DNA of 64,000 nucleotides from the NCBI RefSeq assembly GCF_024714475.1, contig NZ_JAMZMI010000006.1, forward strand, positions 1-64,000. The letters are read 5' to 3'. Shown one piece after another: positions 27,296 through 37,141 of this stretch. The notes beneath the pieces were generated by a model. The model was not told the DNA's origin and ran no database searches. It was given only the letters and a program-made list of their open reading frames with translations. Position 1 is the first letter of the stretch, and every line of letters begins with the position of its first letter. A program made the position numbers and the translations under genes. The DNA comes from Marinoscillum sp. MHG1-6 (GTDB lineage: Bacteria; Bacteroidota; Bacteroidia; Cytophagales; Cyclobacteriaceae).

Positions 27296-29977
27296 CTAAA
27301 ACCTAAACTTGTAAGAGACAGAAGGAAAAACAGACCCCAGGATAGTAAGTTGTTTTGCCCGCCCATACCTGTTAAAAAAAATGGAGTATGCATTATCTCT
27401 CCCATAAACATTAAAAATAGATATCACCCACTCACCCTGATAGGATTTACTATTTCGTTTCCTTTCCTGAATGTTCATAGAGAGATCCAAACGATGGTAG
27501 TCTGGAATTCGATATTCATTTCGTTCAGAATAGTTTAGCACTGCTAAATAAGGATCATATTCGTATTTCGATACAGGAATAGTTATTGGCCTCCCGGTGC
27601 TGTAACTAAAATTAGCTGAATAAGAAACGCGCTCCCTGGCCCGATAATTTAATACAACCGTCAAATTATGCGGCTGATCAAAAATAGATGGATAATATTT
27701 TCCCTGGTTGATTATTCTGCCAACCTGATCAGGTTCAAACCGTCTCAAACTTCTTGAATAAGTATAAGCCACCCACCCATTCACTTCTCCTTTAGCCTTT
27801 TTCATGTAAAGCTCAAGTCCATAAGAAAGCCCTCTGCCTTGCGACAAAACGGACTCAAGAGCCGGATTCACGGTGATATCAGCTCCATCATAATAATCAA
27901 CAGCATTATGTATCACCTTATAAAAAGCTTCAACTGAAAGTTCATAAGTGTTTTCTTTCAGGTTTTTGAAATAACCAAAAGTGAACTGATCTGATATCAA
28001 GGGCTTCAGATGCGGACCACTACTAATCCAATAATCATATGGTGTAGTCGAGGTAGTATTGGACATTAGGTGTAAATATTGAGTAGCTCTACCATATCCC
28101 GCTTTCACAGCATTTTTATCATTAAATGCATATCTCATTGAAATCCTGGGCTCCAAATTATGATAGAACTTAACCACCTCACCAGCAGCATATGAAAGGG
28201 AGTCTTGTATGTTGGAGTTTCTCCCATCAAAATTATTGTAATCGAACGAAAGAATATCTTCAGGCCCCATCCTGTAAAACTGAGAATACCTCAGCCCTAT
28301 ATTTAGCCCCACTTTTTCCGTAGGTTCAATACTAATTTCATAATAACAGGCTGGTTGAAATATCCTCTGATTACTTATTCTAATCGCTGGGGTATTATTT
28401 AAGCTATCAGATGGAATTACTTCTCCCGGACGCAATAGGTAGTAGTTTGCATCTAAGCCAAAGTTCATCGCCATTTTTTCACTCCTCTTAAATGTCAAGT
28501 CAAACTTTAGACTTAGATCATTAATTCCGTTTTTGTACGTAAAAGCATCCAGAACATACTCATTATCAATTTGGCTGGAATACTGACTTCTGGATAAACT
28601 GAGAGAAGACGACCACACAGCCCCAAATGTGTGGTCCCAAAGAATATTGAAGTTGAGACTATTCCATGAGTAGGTGGAGTCTCCCTCCACTTTAAAGCAA
28701 TCATGACTACTATAACCACTTAAAGAGATGTAATTCTTATCATTTAGCTTGTAGGTCAGTTTTCCTGTTATATCATAAAAATCAGCATTACTATCATTCA
28801 ATCCTTCATTGTTCAAGGCTTTTAAAAACCAGTCACTATAAGAATAACGTCCGCCGATAATATAAGATAACCGGTCCTTGATAATTGGGCCTTCGGTGGT
28901 CAAATGGGACGAAATAATTCCCACTCCGGCTGACCATATATTCCTGTTCAGGTCTCCATTGCGTAATGAAATATCCAAAACAGACGACACTCTCCCCCCA
29001 AATGATGGGGGACCTGCACCTTTGTGTAAGGAAACATTACTGACGATATCAGGGTTGAAGGCCGAAAACATTCCAAATAAGTGTGTAGGGTTGTAAATGA
29101 CGCTTCGATCCTGTAAGATCAAATTTTGTCCAGCCTCTCCACCCCGAACGTTATACCCTGAGGCTATTTCTCCAACGGAAGAAACACCAGGAAGCGCTGT
29201 AATGCTTTTGATTGGGTTTATTTCCCCAAGAAATGTGGGCATCATTTTTATGGCCTCGATCCCCATGCTTTCAACACCAGCATAAGTCTGTTTGATATTA
29301 ATATTTTCCTTCTCCGCCGTAATTACCAATTCATCCAACTCCGTAACTGAAGGAAACATGGTAATTGATACTCCTGTAGCTTCTGCAAGTGAACTATAGC
29401 CAATTACAAAATTAGAATTGGAATGGCCTACATTCCTTATCTCCACATTGTGATAGCCCATTGGAAGCCATAGTTCAAAGTGTCCGTTTATATCCGAAAG
29501 GGTACCACTTTCTAAATCTTTAATAACGATTTGAGCTCCAACCAGTGGTTCGTTATAATCTGCCTCCTTTATTTTCCCTTCCAGCCTAAACCGACCACTA
29601 GAATTTTCTGTGTTGACTACCAAATAGTTACTTTTTATTCTTCCAAGCGTTCTTTCTGTTTGCTCATCAACAATAAGAGCGATTTTATCTGATGCCTTTA
29701 CCAAAGCCAGTCCAAAACTCACAAAATAATCTTTCAGAAAATCCTCTAATCTATCCTCTTCCCGGACACCAGAAACATTTAGAGCTTCCATACGTGACTT
29801 TTCAAAAATGAAATCCACACCATATTCAGATTCCTTTTCCTCCAAAAATTCATTCAGGATCCGCCCATTGTCTGCGGGCTTTATCATCACATCCCGTACA
29901 CTTTGAGCTCTCAGAGACTGAAATAATAGAAGCAGCATCCCTATGAGGAGACATGCTCGACTCACACTCAACATCAT
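27296..29977 (-). CDS. TonB-dependent outer-membrane receptor with STN-like N-terminus
   Basis: 893 aa. After a signal peptide of about 24 residues come a secretin/TonB short N-terminal (STN)-like domain (about 25-110), a carboxypeptidase-like regulatory domain (about 128-215), a plug with Y-N-V-R-G-G-E-A-G-Q-N-L-I-L-Q-D-R (about 270-290), and a beta-barrel. An STN domain is typical of receptors that signal to an anti-sigma/ECF pair, but no such pair is adjacent. It forms an operon with the DUF4249 gene. Substrate unknown. Confidence 0.9.
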   Translation of the reverse strand: MMLSVSRACLLIGMLLLLFQSLRAQSVRDVMIKPADNGRILNEFLEEKESEYGVDFIFEKSRMEALNVSGVREEDRLEDFLKDYFVSFGLALVKASDKIALIVDEQTERTLGRIKSNYLVVNTENSSGRFRLEGKIKEADYNEPLVGAQIVIKDLESGTLSDINGHFELWLPMGYHNVEIRNVGHSNSNFVIGYSSLAEATGVSITMFPSVTELDELVITAEKENINIKQTYAGVESMGIEAIKMMPTFLGEINPIKSITALPGVSSVGEIASGYNVRGGEAGQNLILQDRSVIYNPTHLFGMFSAFNPDIVSNVSLHKGAGPPSFGGRVSSVLDISLRNGDLNRNIWSAGVGIISSHLTTEGPIIKDRLSYIIGGRYSYSDWFLKALNNEGLNDSNADFYDITGKLTYKLNDKNYISLSGYSSHDCFKVEGDSTYSWNSLNFNILWDHTFGAVWSSSLSLSRSQYSSQIDNEYVLDAFTYKNGINDLSLKFDLTFKRSEKMAMNFGLDANYYLLRPGEVIPSDSLNNTPAIRISNQRIFQPACYYEISIEPTEKVGLNIGLRYSQFYRMGPEDILSFDYNNFDGRNSNIQDSLSYAAGEVVKFYHNLEPRISMRYAFNDKNAVKAGYGRATQYLHLMSNTTSTTPYDYWISSGPHLKPLISDQFTFGYFKNLKENTYELSVEAFYKVIHNAVDYYDGADITVNPALESVLSQGRGLSYGLELYMKKAKGEVNGWVAYTYSRSLRRFEPDQVGRIINQGKYYPSIFDQPHNLTVVLNYRARERVSYSANFSYSTGRPITIPVSKYEYDPYLAVLNYSERNEYRIPDYHRLDLSMNIQERKRNSKSYQGEWVISIFNVYGRDNAYSIFFNRYGRAKQLTILGSVFPSVSYKFRF

Positions 29978-30027
29978 GAAACAGTGTATTAATACAGTTG
30001 CTTGATATTACCATCAAGTTTCAAAAG

Positions 30028-30060
30028 CAAAAAAAAAGGAGCTTAAAATTAAGCTCCTTT
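30028..30060 (-). terminator. Intrinsic terminator after susD (second pair)
   Basis: A perfect 12-bp stem (AAAGGAGCTTAA at 30035-30046 with TTAAGCTCCTTT at 30049-30060) has a minimal AA loop in the sequence and is followed on the minus strand by a long T-run. It starts 16 nt after the susD stop codon. Confidence 0.85.
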
Positions 30061-30076
30061 AAAAATGCTATTGATT

Positions 30077-31678
30077 TTAGAATTTGTCCCAGAACAGTTT
30101 AGTGACCTGCTCATCACCACCAATGGCAGTACTGGCAGCTGTCAAAGAAGCAGGATTAAGTGTAGCTTCTCTTATCGGATAGATGAATCTTACAGGAATT
30201 TCATCAACGGTAGTAATAGTCTCCGCAATGTTAAATCCATCAAAATCCAATCTTCTCCAGGTAGTCCATCCCTCGTATCCTCTGTTGTAAAGAGCAATCC
30301 AGGCCTGTATACCAATCATCTGCTTATAATCCGCACTTGAGTAAGCTGGAAGGCTTGCTATGTAAGCAGCTGACCCAGCCAATCCCCAATCCGCAAAGCT
30401 TGATGTAATACCTGCTTCATATAATTCTTGTGCAGTACCAGTGAAAGGAGCAGCTAATGTCATTCCTTTCTCAACAGCCTCAGCAGCTAAGAACAGCAGT
30501 TCAGTATAAGTGATAATGCTTGCCGAAATATCTGGCTCAAAGAACATCGTTCCGATTTTTGTTTTACCGGCGTAACCATTAGCTGTACCATAGGTACCAC
30601 CTATATAAGCTTTAACTTCTGTAGAGTCAGCAGCCAATACAGTGTAAGGTAACATCGCAGTCGTAACGGCAACAAGAGAATCTTCACCATCTACATCCTC
30701 ATAAACAAGGAATTTAGGTGAATTCAATACCGAATCTTTCTTACTTCCGGTTGACGGATCAACTTCATATGGAAAAGGCATCGTTTCCGTAGCAAACAAC
30801 TGTAAACGTGGATCCAGCAATGAATCCAACAAGTCAACAACAGTATTTGCAATCACAAAGTCCTTTCTTCCACTTAGCACCAAATCTTCGTATAGAGGAT
30901 TGGTACTTGGGGGAGTAGCACTGTAGGTGATTGTAGTGTTCTCTGCACTACTTGAAATCACACCTGTAGCCAGGGCTTCAGTAATCCAGGTTTGAGCCAA
31001 AGTTGGATTTGCATCGATCAGCATCACACCCATTCTAAACTTCAAAGAAGCCGCAAACTTCACCCACATGGCGGCATCTCCACCATATACAGGGTCCTGC
31101 GCCTCTGAGAACCCGTCAAAAGCTGGGTCGATATTATCGATGGCGTTATCCAACATATCTACGCAAGCTTGATAAATGGTCAGCGCATCGTCATACTTGG
31201 GAGTAAGGTTATCTGGATCAAGGGCCTCGCTAAAAGGCACATCACCAAATGTCTCCACAAGGAATGAATAGACATACGCTGTATTGATGTCTATGATCAA
31301 CTGCTGATTCAACTCTTGCTCATCAGGAACCGTCGCATCCGGGTTAGCGATGATAAAAGCTTTACCATCAGCCATATCCTTCAGTGCTTCCCTATATGCA
31401 TTTGTAAACAGGTTATCAGGATTTTCCCTTGTAACCATATTGTAACCAGACTCATCCGGGTAGGTCGTCTGTGCCCAGTACTGGGCGTATAGTCTAAACA
31501 CGTTTTCGTTAACGTTCGTGTTAGTCATCATATCGAACATTTCTCTAAGACCATTGGTAAACAAATCTTCACCAGGCACCTCAACAGGATACGTCTTAGG
31601 AGTGTTCAATTTATCCATTCTATCGTCACAGGCAAACAGTGTTGCCGCTGCGAATATTGCTATTAATATTTTTTTCAT
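30077..31678 (-). CDS. SusD/RagB family lipoprotein
   Basis: 533 aa with lipobox Cys17 (ATLFAC). The sequence fits the SusD-like group often paired with peptide- or generic-nutrient SusC transporters: an N-terminal D-K-L-N-T-P-K block, the Y-x-F-L-V-E-T-F-G-D-V-P-F-S-E-A-L motif and a C-terminal W-T-T-W-R-R-L-D motif. It caps the partner SusC-like receptor at the outer membrane. It starts 19 nt after that gene and is followed by a strong terminator. No catabolic genes adjoin, so the ligand cannot be inferred. Confidence 0.9.
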   Translation of the reverse strand: MKKILIAIFAAATLFACDDRMDKLNTPKTYPVEVPGEDLFTNGLREMFDMMTNTNVNENVFRLYAQYWAQTTYPDESGYNMVTRENPDNLFTNAYREALKDMADGKAFIIANPDATVPDEQELNQQLIIDINTAYVYSFLVETFGDVPFSEALDPDNLTPKYDDALTIYQACVDMLDNAIDNIDPAFDGFSEAQDPVYGGDAAMWVKFAASLKFRMGVMLIDANPTLAQTWITEALATGVISSSAENTTITYSATPPSTNPLYEDLVLSGRKDFVIANTVVDLLDSLLDPRLQLFATETMPFPYEVDPSTGSKKDSVLNSPKFLVYEDVDGEDSLVAVTTAMLPYTVLAADSTEVKAYIGGTYGTANGYAGKTKIGTMFFEPDISASIITYTELLFLAAEAVEKGMTLAAPFTGTAQELYEAGITSSFADWGLAGSAAYIASLPAYSSADYKQMIGIQAWIALYNRGYEGWTTWRRLDFDGFNIAETITTVDEIPVRFIYPIREATLNPASLTAASTAIGGDEQVTKLFWDKF

Positions 31679-31697
31679 AATCTAATCTTTTCAGTTA

Positions 31698-34600
31698 TTA
31701 GAAGTTGAAATCTACTTTGAAACCTACTGTTCTTGTTGTTGGGTAAGAACCTGATACGTAACCTTGCGCATTACCTGCACCTAGACCAGACTCGGGATCA
31801 GCGTAAGGAAGGTATTTCTTAATGATCCATAGGTTTCTACCTACAACTGAAAGGTTGATATTCTTAGCAAATCCACCAATCAAGTCACTAGGCAAACTGT
31901 AGCTTAATGCCAACTCTCTCAATTTGATATAAGTAGCATCATAAACAGTTAGCGCTGCGGGGTTTCTAGCACTGTTACCCCAGTAGAACACACCACCATA
32001 GTAATCAGCACGTCCATAAACTTCATTTGGAGTTCCATCAGCCTGAACACCTTCCAGCTTAATACCTCCTCCATCAGCTACAGGTAGTCTCCAATCATTC
32101 CCTAAATCATTGGTTCCAACAGTATTAGCGGTAACACCAGTTCCTTGTCCATAATGCATATCCAATGAGTAAACATCACCCCCTTGGGACCAGTCAATCA
32201 GGAAGCTTAAGTTCAGGCCTTTATATGATAGGGAGTTAGTAATACCCATCATCCAATCCGGATTAGGATTACCAATTACCTGATCAGGAACAGCTGCATA
32301 ATAACCACTTGAAGTGACTACTTTTTCACCATCCAAATACTCAAACCCGGTGCCCCTAAGTACTCCGAAAGGCTCACCAACAGTGGCGTTCAATGACACA
32401 CCGCCCTGGTAGCTTTGGATAACAAAGTTTTCAATTCCCTGGGCCAGAGACTTAACCTCACTTCTGTAAGCCGTCCAGTTTACAGTTGCATCCCATGAGA
32501 AATCACCAACTTTTACTGGAGTACCTGACAAGGTAAGTTCAAGTCCATGATTATTGATTTCACCACCGTTTACTGTTTTGTATCTGTAACCAGTCGCTCT
32601 TGACACTTCAATGGTCATGATCTGATTGAAAGTATTGGTATTGTACGCTGCAACATCAAATCTCAATCTGTTATTCAAAACTGAACCCTCCAAACCGAAC
32701 TCCAAACTTTTTTGTCTTTCAGGCTCTAGTTCAGGGTTTCTTCTGTATGAAGAAGCGGTGTAAATAACAGCCTTATCAAAATTATCATTTCTCAAATAGT
32801 AGTCCTTGGTGTTCAATGGATCTGTGTCGTTACCTACCTCAGCGTAGTTCAATCTTGCCTTACCGAAGTTCAACCATGGAAGGTCAACCACTTCAGAGAA
32901 GATAAAACTCAAAGCTGCTGAACCATAGTTGTAAGCATTGTTACCAACAGGAAGTGCAGAAGAAATATCTCTTCTTCCGGTCAAATCAAGGTACAACATG
33001 TCATTGTAACCTAAATTTACATTACCAAAGAAACCATAAACTTCCTTCTCCTGAATGGTCTCAACAGGAAGAGGCAATTTATTCTTTGAGTTATTGATCG
33101 TATATAAATCCGGAATCGCCAAACCTCCTGAAGTAGACTGCCATACAGACTCAAAATTCTGAACTCGAATATTTGAACCCACTAAGGCGTATAAAGAAAG
33201 ATCAGAGGATAATTTTCTGTTAACGGATACCAAGAAGTCGTAATTCGCTTCTGTTACCTCTCTATCTTCTCTATGATAACCGGACTGCTCGTCCAATTTT
33301 TGGATACCAAACTCCTGTGGCACACTACCTACCGCTCTTCGTTGCTCTCTTAACTCAGTATAGTGGTCGAGAGAAACTCTACCAGTGATATTCAACCAGT
33401 CAATTGGGTTAAAATCCAATGATACGTTACCGAAGGTTCTATTTCTTTTATCTGTCTGGTAGTTTTTGTGTCTCGTCCAATATGGGTTATCCCAGAAAAT
33501 CGGATCAAAATCACCTCCCGCGGCATCGTACATATTCCATGTTACATTTCTGCCTGTTTCGAAGAACAAATCCTTCTGATCCTTTATACTAACATTAGTC
33601 TCCCACCACTGTCTGAATTCCGACATCAGGTTATCACCGTAACCTGTAGAGTTTCTACCTGTTACATCCTGAGCACTGATGTTAGCATTAACAGTTGCTG
33701 TCAACTTAGGATTGATTTTGCTAACCCCTGAGAAATTAATGGTATGTCTTAGCAGATCACTGTTTGGAAGGATACCAGTTTGATTAAAGTTGGTATATCC
33801 AAGTCGGAAAGTATTATTTTCACTTCCCCCAGATATTGAAACAGAGTTATTCCAAGTTAAAGACGTTTCAAAGAAATCAACCGGAGTACTTTCGGCAGCA
33901 GACCAGGCATAAGGCTTGCCAAAATTCGGTGATTCAGGAACGAATGAATCCCAATGCCAAACATTAAGAGTTGGATCAAATTTTTGACCGTATGAGGCAT
34001 CTTCGTAAGTTGGAACAGTCCAGTCCGCCTGGTCAATGGTTCCATCACCATTATTATCGTAGTAATCATCGAAAGGACCTCCGTCATTACCATAATAGTA
34101 ATTAGAATAACCAGCACCGTATTGATCCTGATATTTCACAAAGGTCTTTTTATTAATTTTACCTATTATTAGACCACTAGAAACCGAAACACCAATACCC
34201 TGACCACTTTTCCCCTTCTTGGTAGTAATGATCACAGCACCATTAGCAGCTCTTGATCCATAAAGCGCAGTTGCCGCAGCACCTTTCAAAACACTGATGC
34301 TTTCGATACTCTCAGGATTAATATCAGAAGCTGCGTTACCATAGTCATAACCGTATCGACCACGCTGCTGGTAATCATCATTACCAGTTCTGTTATCGAT
34401 AGGCACCCCATCCACAACAAAGAGTGGCTGATTTGTTCCTGAAATTGAATTGTTACCTCTAATAACAATGTTCGTAGAACCTCCAAAGTTATTATTGGTC
34501 CTAATCTGAACACCAGCAACTTTACCAGATAAAGAGTTGACAAAGTTTTGCTCTTTAGCCTGAGTTACCGCATCACTATCCAGAGTCTGCGTTGCATAAC

Positions 34601-34955
34601 CTAATGAGGCCTTATCTCTGGAAATGTTCATGGCAGTTACGACCACTTCGGTCAACTGTTGAACATCCGAGCTCATTCCCACATCTATAGTAGACCTTGT
34701 TCCGATTGAAACTTCCTGAGTCTGCAATCCCACAAATGAGAAAACGAGCGTGCCTCCATCTTCAGGTACACTAATTCTGTAGTTACCATCCAAATCAGAC
34801 GTTGTACCTGTAGTAGTTCCTTTCAGAACTACGTTCACTCCTGGTATCCCGCTGCCGTCCTCGGCAGAGGTGATCTTACCAGATACCGTTCTTTGCGCCA
34901 TTGTCCCAAAGACAACAGCTAAAGACATGAAACTGAGTAGTAGAATCCTCTTCAT
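31698..34955 (-). CDS. SusC/RagA family TonB-dependent receptor
   Basis: 1085 aa. Signal peptide of about 20 residues, carboxypeptidase-like domain (about 22-98), TonB-box region EVVVTAMN (103-110), a plug with A-A-T-A-L-Y-G-S-R-A-A-N-G-A, and a barrel ending in an aromatic F-N-F. It imports a ligand presented by the downstream SusD-like protein. It forms a two-gene operon, ending at the terminator near 30.05 kb. Substrate unknown. Confidence 0.94.
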   Translation of the reverse strand: MKRILLLSFMSLAVVFGTMAQRTVSGKITSAEDGSGIPGVNVVLKGTTTGTTSDLDGNYRISVPEDGGTLVFSFVGLQTQEVSIGTRSTIDVGMSSDVQQLTEVVVTAMNISRDKASLGYATQTLDSDAVTQAKEQNFVNSLSGKVAGVQIRTNNNFGGSTNIVIRGNNSISGTNQPLFVVDGVPIDNRTGNDDYQQRGRYGYDYGNAASDINPESIESISVLKGAAATALYGSRAANGAVIITTKKGKSGQGIGVSVSSGLIIGKINKKTFVKYQDQYGAGYSNYYYGNDGGPFDDYYDNNGDGTIDQADWTVPTYEDASYGQKFDPTLNVWHWDSFVPESPNFGKPYAWSAAESTPVDFFETSLTWNNSVSISGGSENNTFRLGYTNFNQTGILPNSDLLRHTINFSGVSKINPKLTATVNANISAQDVTGRNSTGYGDNLMSEFRQWWETNVSIKDQKDLFFETGRNVTWNMYDAAGGDFDPIFWDNPYWTRHKNYQTDKRNRTFGNVSLDFNPIDWLNITGRVSLDHYTELREQRRAVGSVPQEFGIQKLDEQSGYHREDREVTEANYDFLVSVNRKLSSDLSLYALVGSNIRVQNFESVWQSTSGGLAIPDLYTINNSKNKLPLPVETIQEKEVYGFFGNVNLGYNDMLYLDLTGRRDISSALPVGNNAYNYGSAALSFIFSEVVDLPWLNFGKARLNYAEVGNDTDPLNTKDYYLRNDNFDKAVIYTASSYRRNPELEPERQKSLEFGLEGSVLNNRLRFDVAAYNTNTFNQIMTIEVSRATGYRYKTVNGGEINNHGLELTLSGTPVKVGDFSWDATVNWTAYRSEVKSLAQGIENFVIQSYQGGVSLNATVGEPFGVLRGTGFEYLDGEKVVTSSGYYAAVPDQVIGNPNPDWMMGITNSLSYKGLNLSFLIDWSQGGDVYSLDMHYGQGTGVTANTVGTNDLGNDWRLPVADGGGIKLEGVQADGTPNEVYGRADYYGGVFYWGNSARNPAALTVYDATYIKLRELALSYSLPSDLIGGFAKNINLSVVGRNLWIIKKYLPYADPESGLGAGNAQGYVSGSYPTTRTVGFKVDFNF

Positions 34956-35117
34956 ATCATACTGTTTAAATTGAACATTATGTTTACATGACTAAATTTA
35001 TAATAATTATATGGTATTGAACAAAACCAATAAATGTTTTGACAATTGCCATAAAAGGGGTGTTTTGATTGTAAAATCGGGAAAAACAGGATATTTCAAT
35101 CTCAGAACATCCCAATT

Positions 35118-35185
35118 AAAAAAATCACCAAATATTCATCGCTAATTCCCTGATCTACTTGAATGAAATTTGGGGTGATTTTTTT
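35118..35185 (-). terminator. Terminator of the lepA-ompA operon
   Basis: On the minus strand an arm at 35174-35185 pairs perfectly over 12 bp with 35118-35129 (AAATCACC/GGTGATTT core with A/T extension), plus 4 inner pairs, and ends in a T-run. The loop is long (about 34 nt). It starts 40 nt after the OmpA-gene stop and lies between that operon and the second susC gene. Confidence 0.5.
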
Positions 35186-35224
35186 GAAAAAAATTGTAGA
35201 TTTTTTAGACGAGCGGTTAAAGGA

Positions 35225-37141
35225 TTACTTTAAGACTCTGAAAGTGATTCTACGGTTAATTCGATATACCTCCTCGGACTCCCCTGCTTGTAACGGACGA
35301 CTGCTTCCAAAACCCTTTGCAACCATTCTTTTGGGGGATATTCCTCTTGACTTCAGATAATTGAATACAGATTCAGCTCTTTGGAGAGATAAGCGAACAT
35401 TATAGTCATCTTCCCCCTGACTATCTGTATGCCCTTCAATCTGAAATTGTACTTCAGGGTTAGATTCCAGAAACTTAACAATACTCTCTAACTCAAGTCT
35501 TGATTTATCACTTAGCTTATACCGGTCAAATTCAAAATATATATTCTTTAGCACCACCGAACTTCCCGGCTTTATGGGCTTCAAATCAACATTTACCGTA
35601 TCTGGACGCAATAATTCATTGCTTCTAGACTCGAATGAAAGGTTCTCGAACAGATATTTTTCCCTATCTACAAATACACCATACTCAACACCTGCCGTCA
35701 ATGCAATGAAATAGGAACCTGAAGCGGGATCTGAAAACGCAAGGTATTCATCAGTACTATCAGACAAGTTCAATAGCCGCAGTCTTGCTCCTAATGGCGC
35801 TTTAGTCTCCTCATCCCTAACCAAACCCGTTACATAACTCACTTTACTTACTTCAAACGTATCTGATTCGATTTTGAAATTAACAATCTTGCTTTCAACC
35901 ACCATTCCACGTTCCATTCTCTCTTTAGAATAATAGGCCTCAGTGCCATCAGGGGCAATGAACAGCGAAACTTCATCTTTATAAGAGTTAATCGGGTAGC
36001 CCAAATTCACTGGTTGTGACCAAACATTATTCTCTTTTTTAGAAAAAAACAGATCATATCCTCCCAATGATGGATAAGAATTACTTGAAAATAGTAGAAT
36101 ATTATTGTTTGCGTGAATAAATGGAGTGGTTTCGTCTTTCCAACCGTTAATCGTTGACCCCATATTCACCGGCTGAGACCAATTCGTCCCATTAAGCGTG
36201 GTAACCCATAAATCCCTATTACCAAATCCTCCCGGACGGTTACTTGAAAAATAGATCTTTCGTCCATCAGCACTAAGAGAAGGCTGAGAGTCCCAATGCT
36301 TTGAATTCACCACTTCCCCCATATTCCGCGGCTCCGACCATTCATTACCTTCTCGCGTACACATAAATAAGTCACAGCTTCCGATAGTCCGACCATCATC
36401 ACATGAGGTAAAGACCAAGGTTCGACCATCTGCTGATATAGAACAGGCTCCTTCATTCAGATCGGTATTGATCATCGGAGATATAGATTCTCCTTCACTC
36501 CACCCTGAATCAGAGCGTACACTAAACACAATATCCTCATCGGCACCCGGGTGATTCGCATCCCGCTTGGTATAGAGTAAGGTTCTTCCATCTACAGCAA
36601 GGACTGGGAAATATTGAAGAGCAAAGCGGTTGACACTGGCGGGCAATTCGTTCAATACCAGATCATCTTGATTTTTAATGGCTTCCAGGGAGAATTCGAT
36701 ACTTTCAGCCAATAGCTTGATGTTCGGGTCATTCGATAAATCAGGCTTCAAATTCAATAGTTGCGTCATAGCCTGATCAGCGAGTTCATAATGACCAAAT
36801 GAAAAATTTAAATATGCCAGATTTTTCCAAATTCCCCAACTCACCTTTTCCTTAGGAGTAACCTCAGAATATCCCTGATAGTATTTAAGACTAGATTCCT
36901 GATCCCTGTAAAGGGAATAGATCGTTGCTAGCTTGAGATAGGCCTCCCGAAAACTGTTATCCTTTTTTATAGCACTCTCAAATAGCGCTATTGCAGTTTC
37001 AAAGTTCCTGTCAATAACTGCTTGCTCTCCCTTTTCGAAAAGCTTGATGGCCTTACCACTAGAAGTTGAATACTTCTGCGCGGACAGTACCAGAGAACCG
37101 AGAAAAAAACACAGAAAAAATAACTTTCGAAGATCAATCAA
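35225..37141 (-). CDS. OmpA family protein with TPR and PD40 beta-propeller repeats
   Basis: About 638 aa from a TTG at 37141 that overlaps the queE stop (TTGA); from there a signal peptide follows at once. An ATG at 37183 is also possible but would place 14 polar residues before the signal and overlap queE by 46 nt. Order: signal, TPR-like repeats (about 30-160), PD40/WD40-like propeller blades (S-A-D-G-R-K-I-Y-F-S-S-N-R-P-G-G-F-G), a carboxypeptidase-like domain, and a C-terminal OmpA peptidoglycan-binding domain with IEGHTDSQGEDDYN. It probably links outer membrane and cell wall. Similar proteins accompany T9SS/gliding genes, but no such genes are adjacent. Confidence 0.88.
   Translation of the reverse strand: MIDLRKLFFLCFFLGSLVLSAQKYSTSSGKAIKLFEKGEQAVIDRNFETAIALFESAIKKDNSFREAYLKLATIYSLYRDQESSLKYYQGYSEVTPKEKVSWGIWKNLAYLNFSFGHYELADQAMTQLLNLKPDLSNDPNIKLLAESIEFSLEAIKNQDDLVLNELPASVNRFALQYFPVLAVDGRTLLYTKRDANHPGADEDIVFSVRSDSGWSEGESISPMINTDLNEGACSISADGRTLVFTSCDDGRTIGSCDLFMCTREGNEWSEPRNMGEVVNSKHWDSQPSLSADGRKIYFSSNRPGGFGNRDLWVTTLNGTNWSQPVNMGSTINGWKDETTPFIHANNNILLFSSNSYPSLGGYDLFFSKKENNVWSQPVNLGYPINSYKDEVSLFIAPDGTEAYYSKERMERGMVVESKIVNFKIESDTFEVSKVSYVTGLVRDEETKAPLGARLRLLNLSDSTDEYLAFSDPASGSYFIALTAGVEYGVFVDREKYLFENLSFESRSNELLRPDTVNVDLKPIKPGSSVVLKNIYFEFDRYKLSDKSRLELESIVKFLESNPEVQFQIEGHTDSQGEDDYNVRLSLQRAESVFNYLKSRGISPKRMVAKGFGSSRPLQAGESEEVYRINRRITFRVLK

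Noticed and set aside
27292-27411. Longer start for the DUF4249 protein
   Set aside because: It overlaps the TonB receptor gene by 116 nt and would bury the lipoprotein signal inside the protein.
29985-29996. TGTATTAATACA palindrome before the TonB receptor gene
   Set aside because: A 12-bp palindrome is expected many times by chance in a window of this size, and nothing else supports it.
30001-30018. CTTGAT/ATCAAG small hairpin as a regulatory site
   Set aside because: Only 6 bp and close to a much stronger terminator; chance occurrence is likely.
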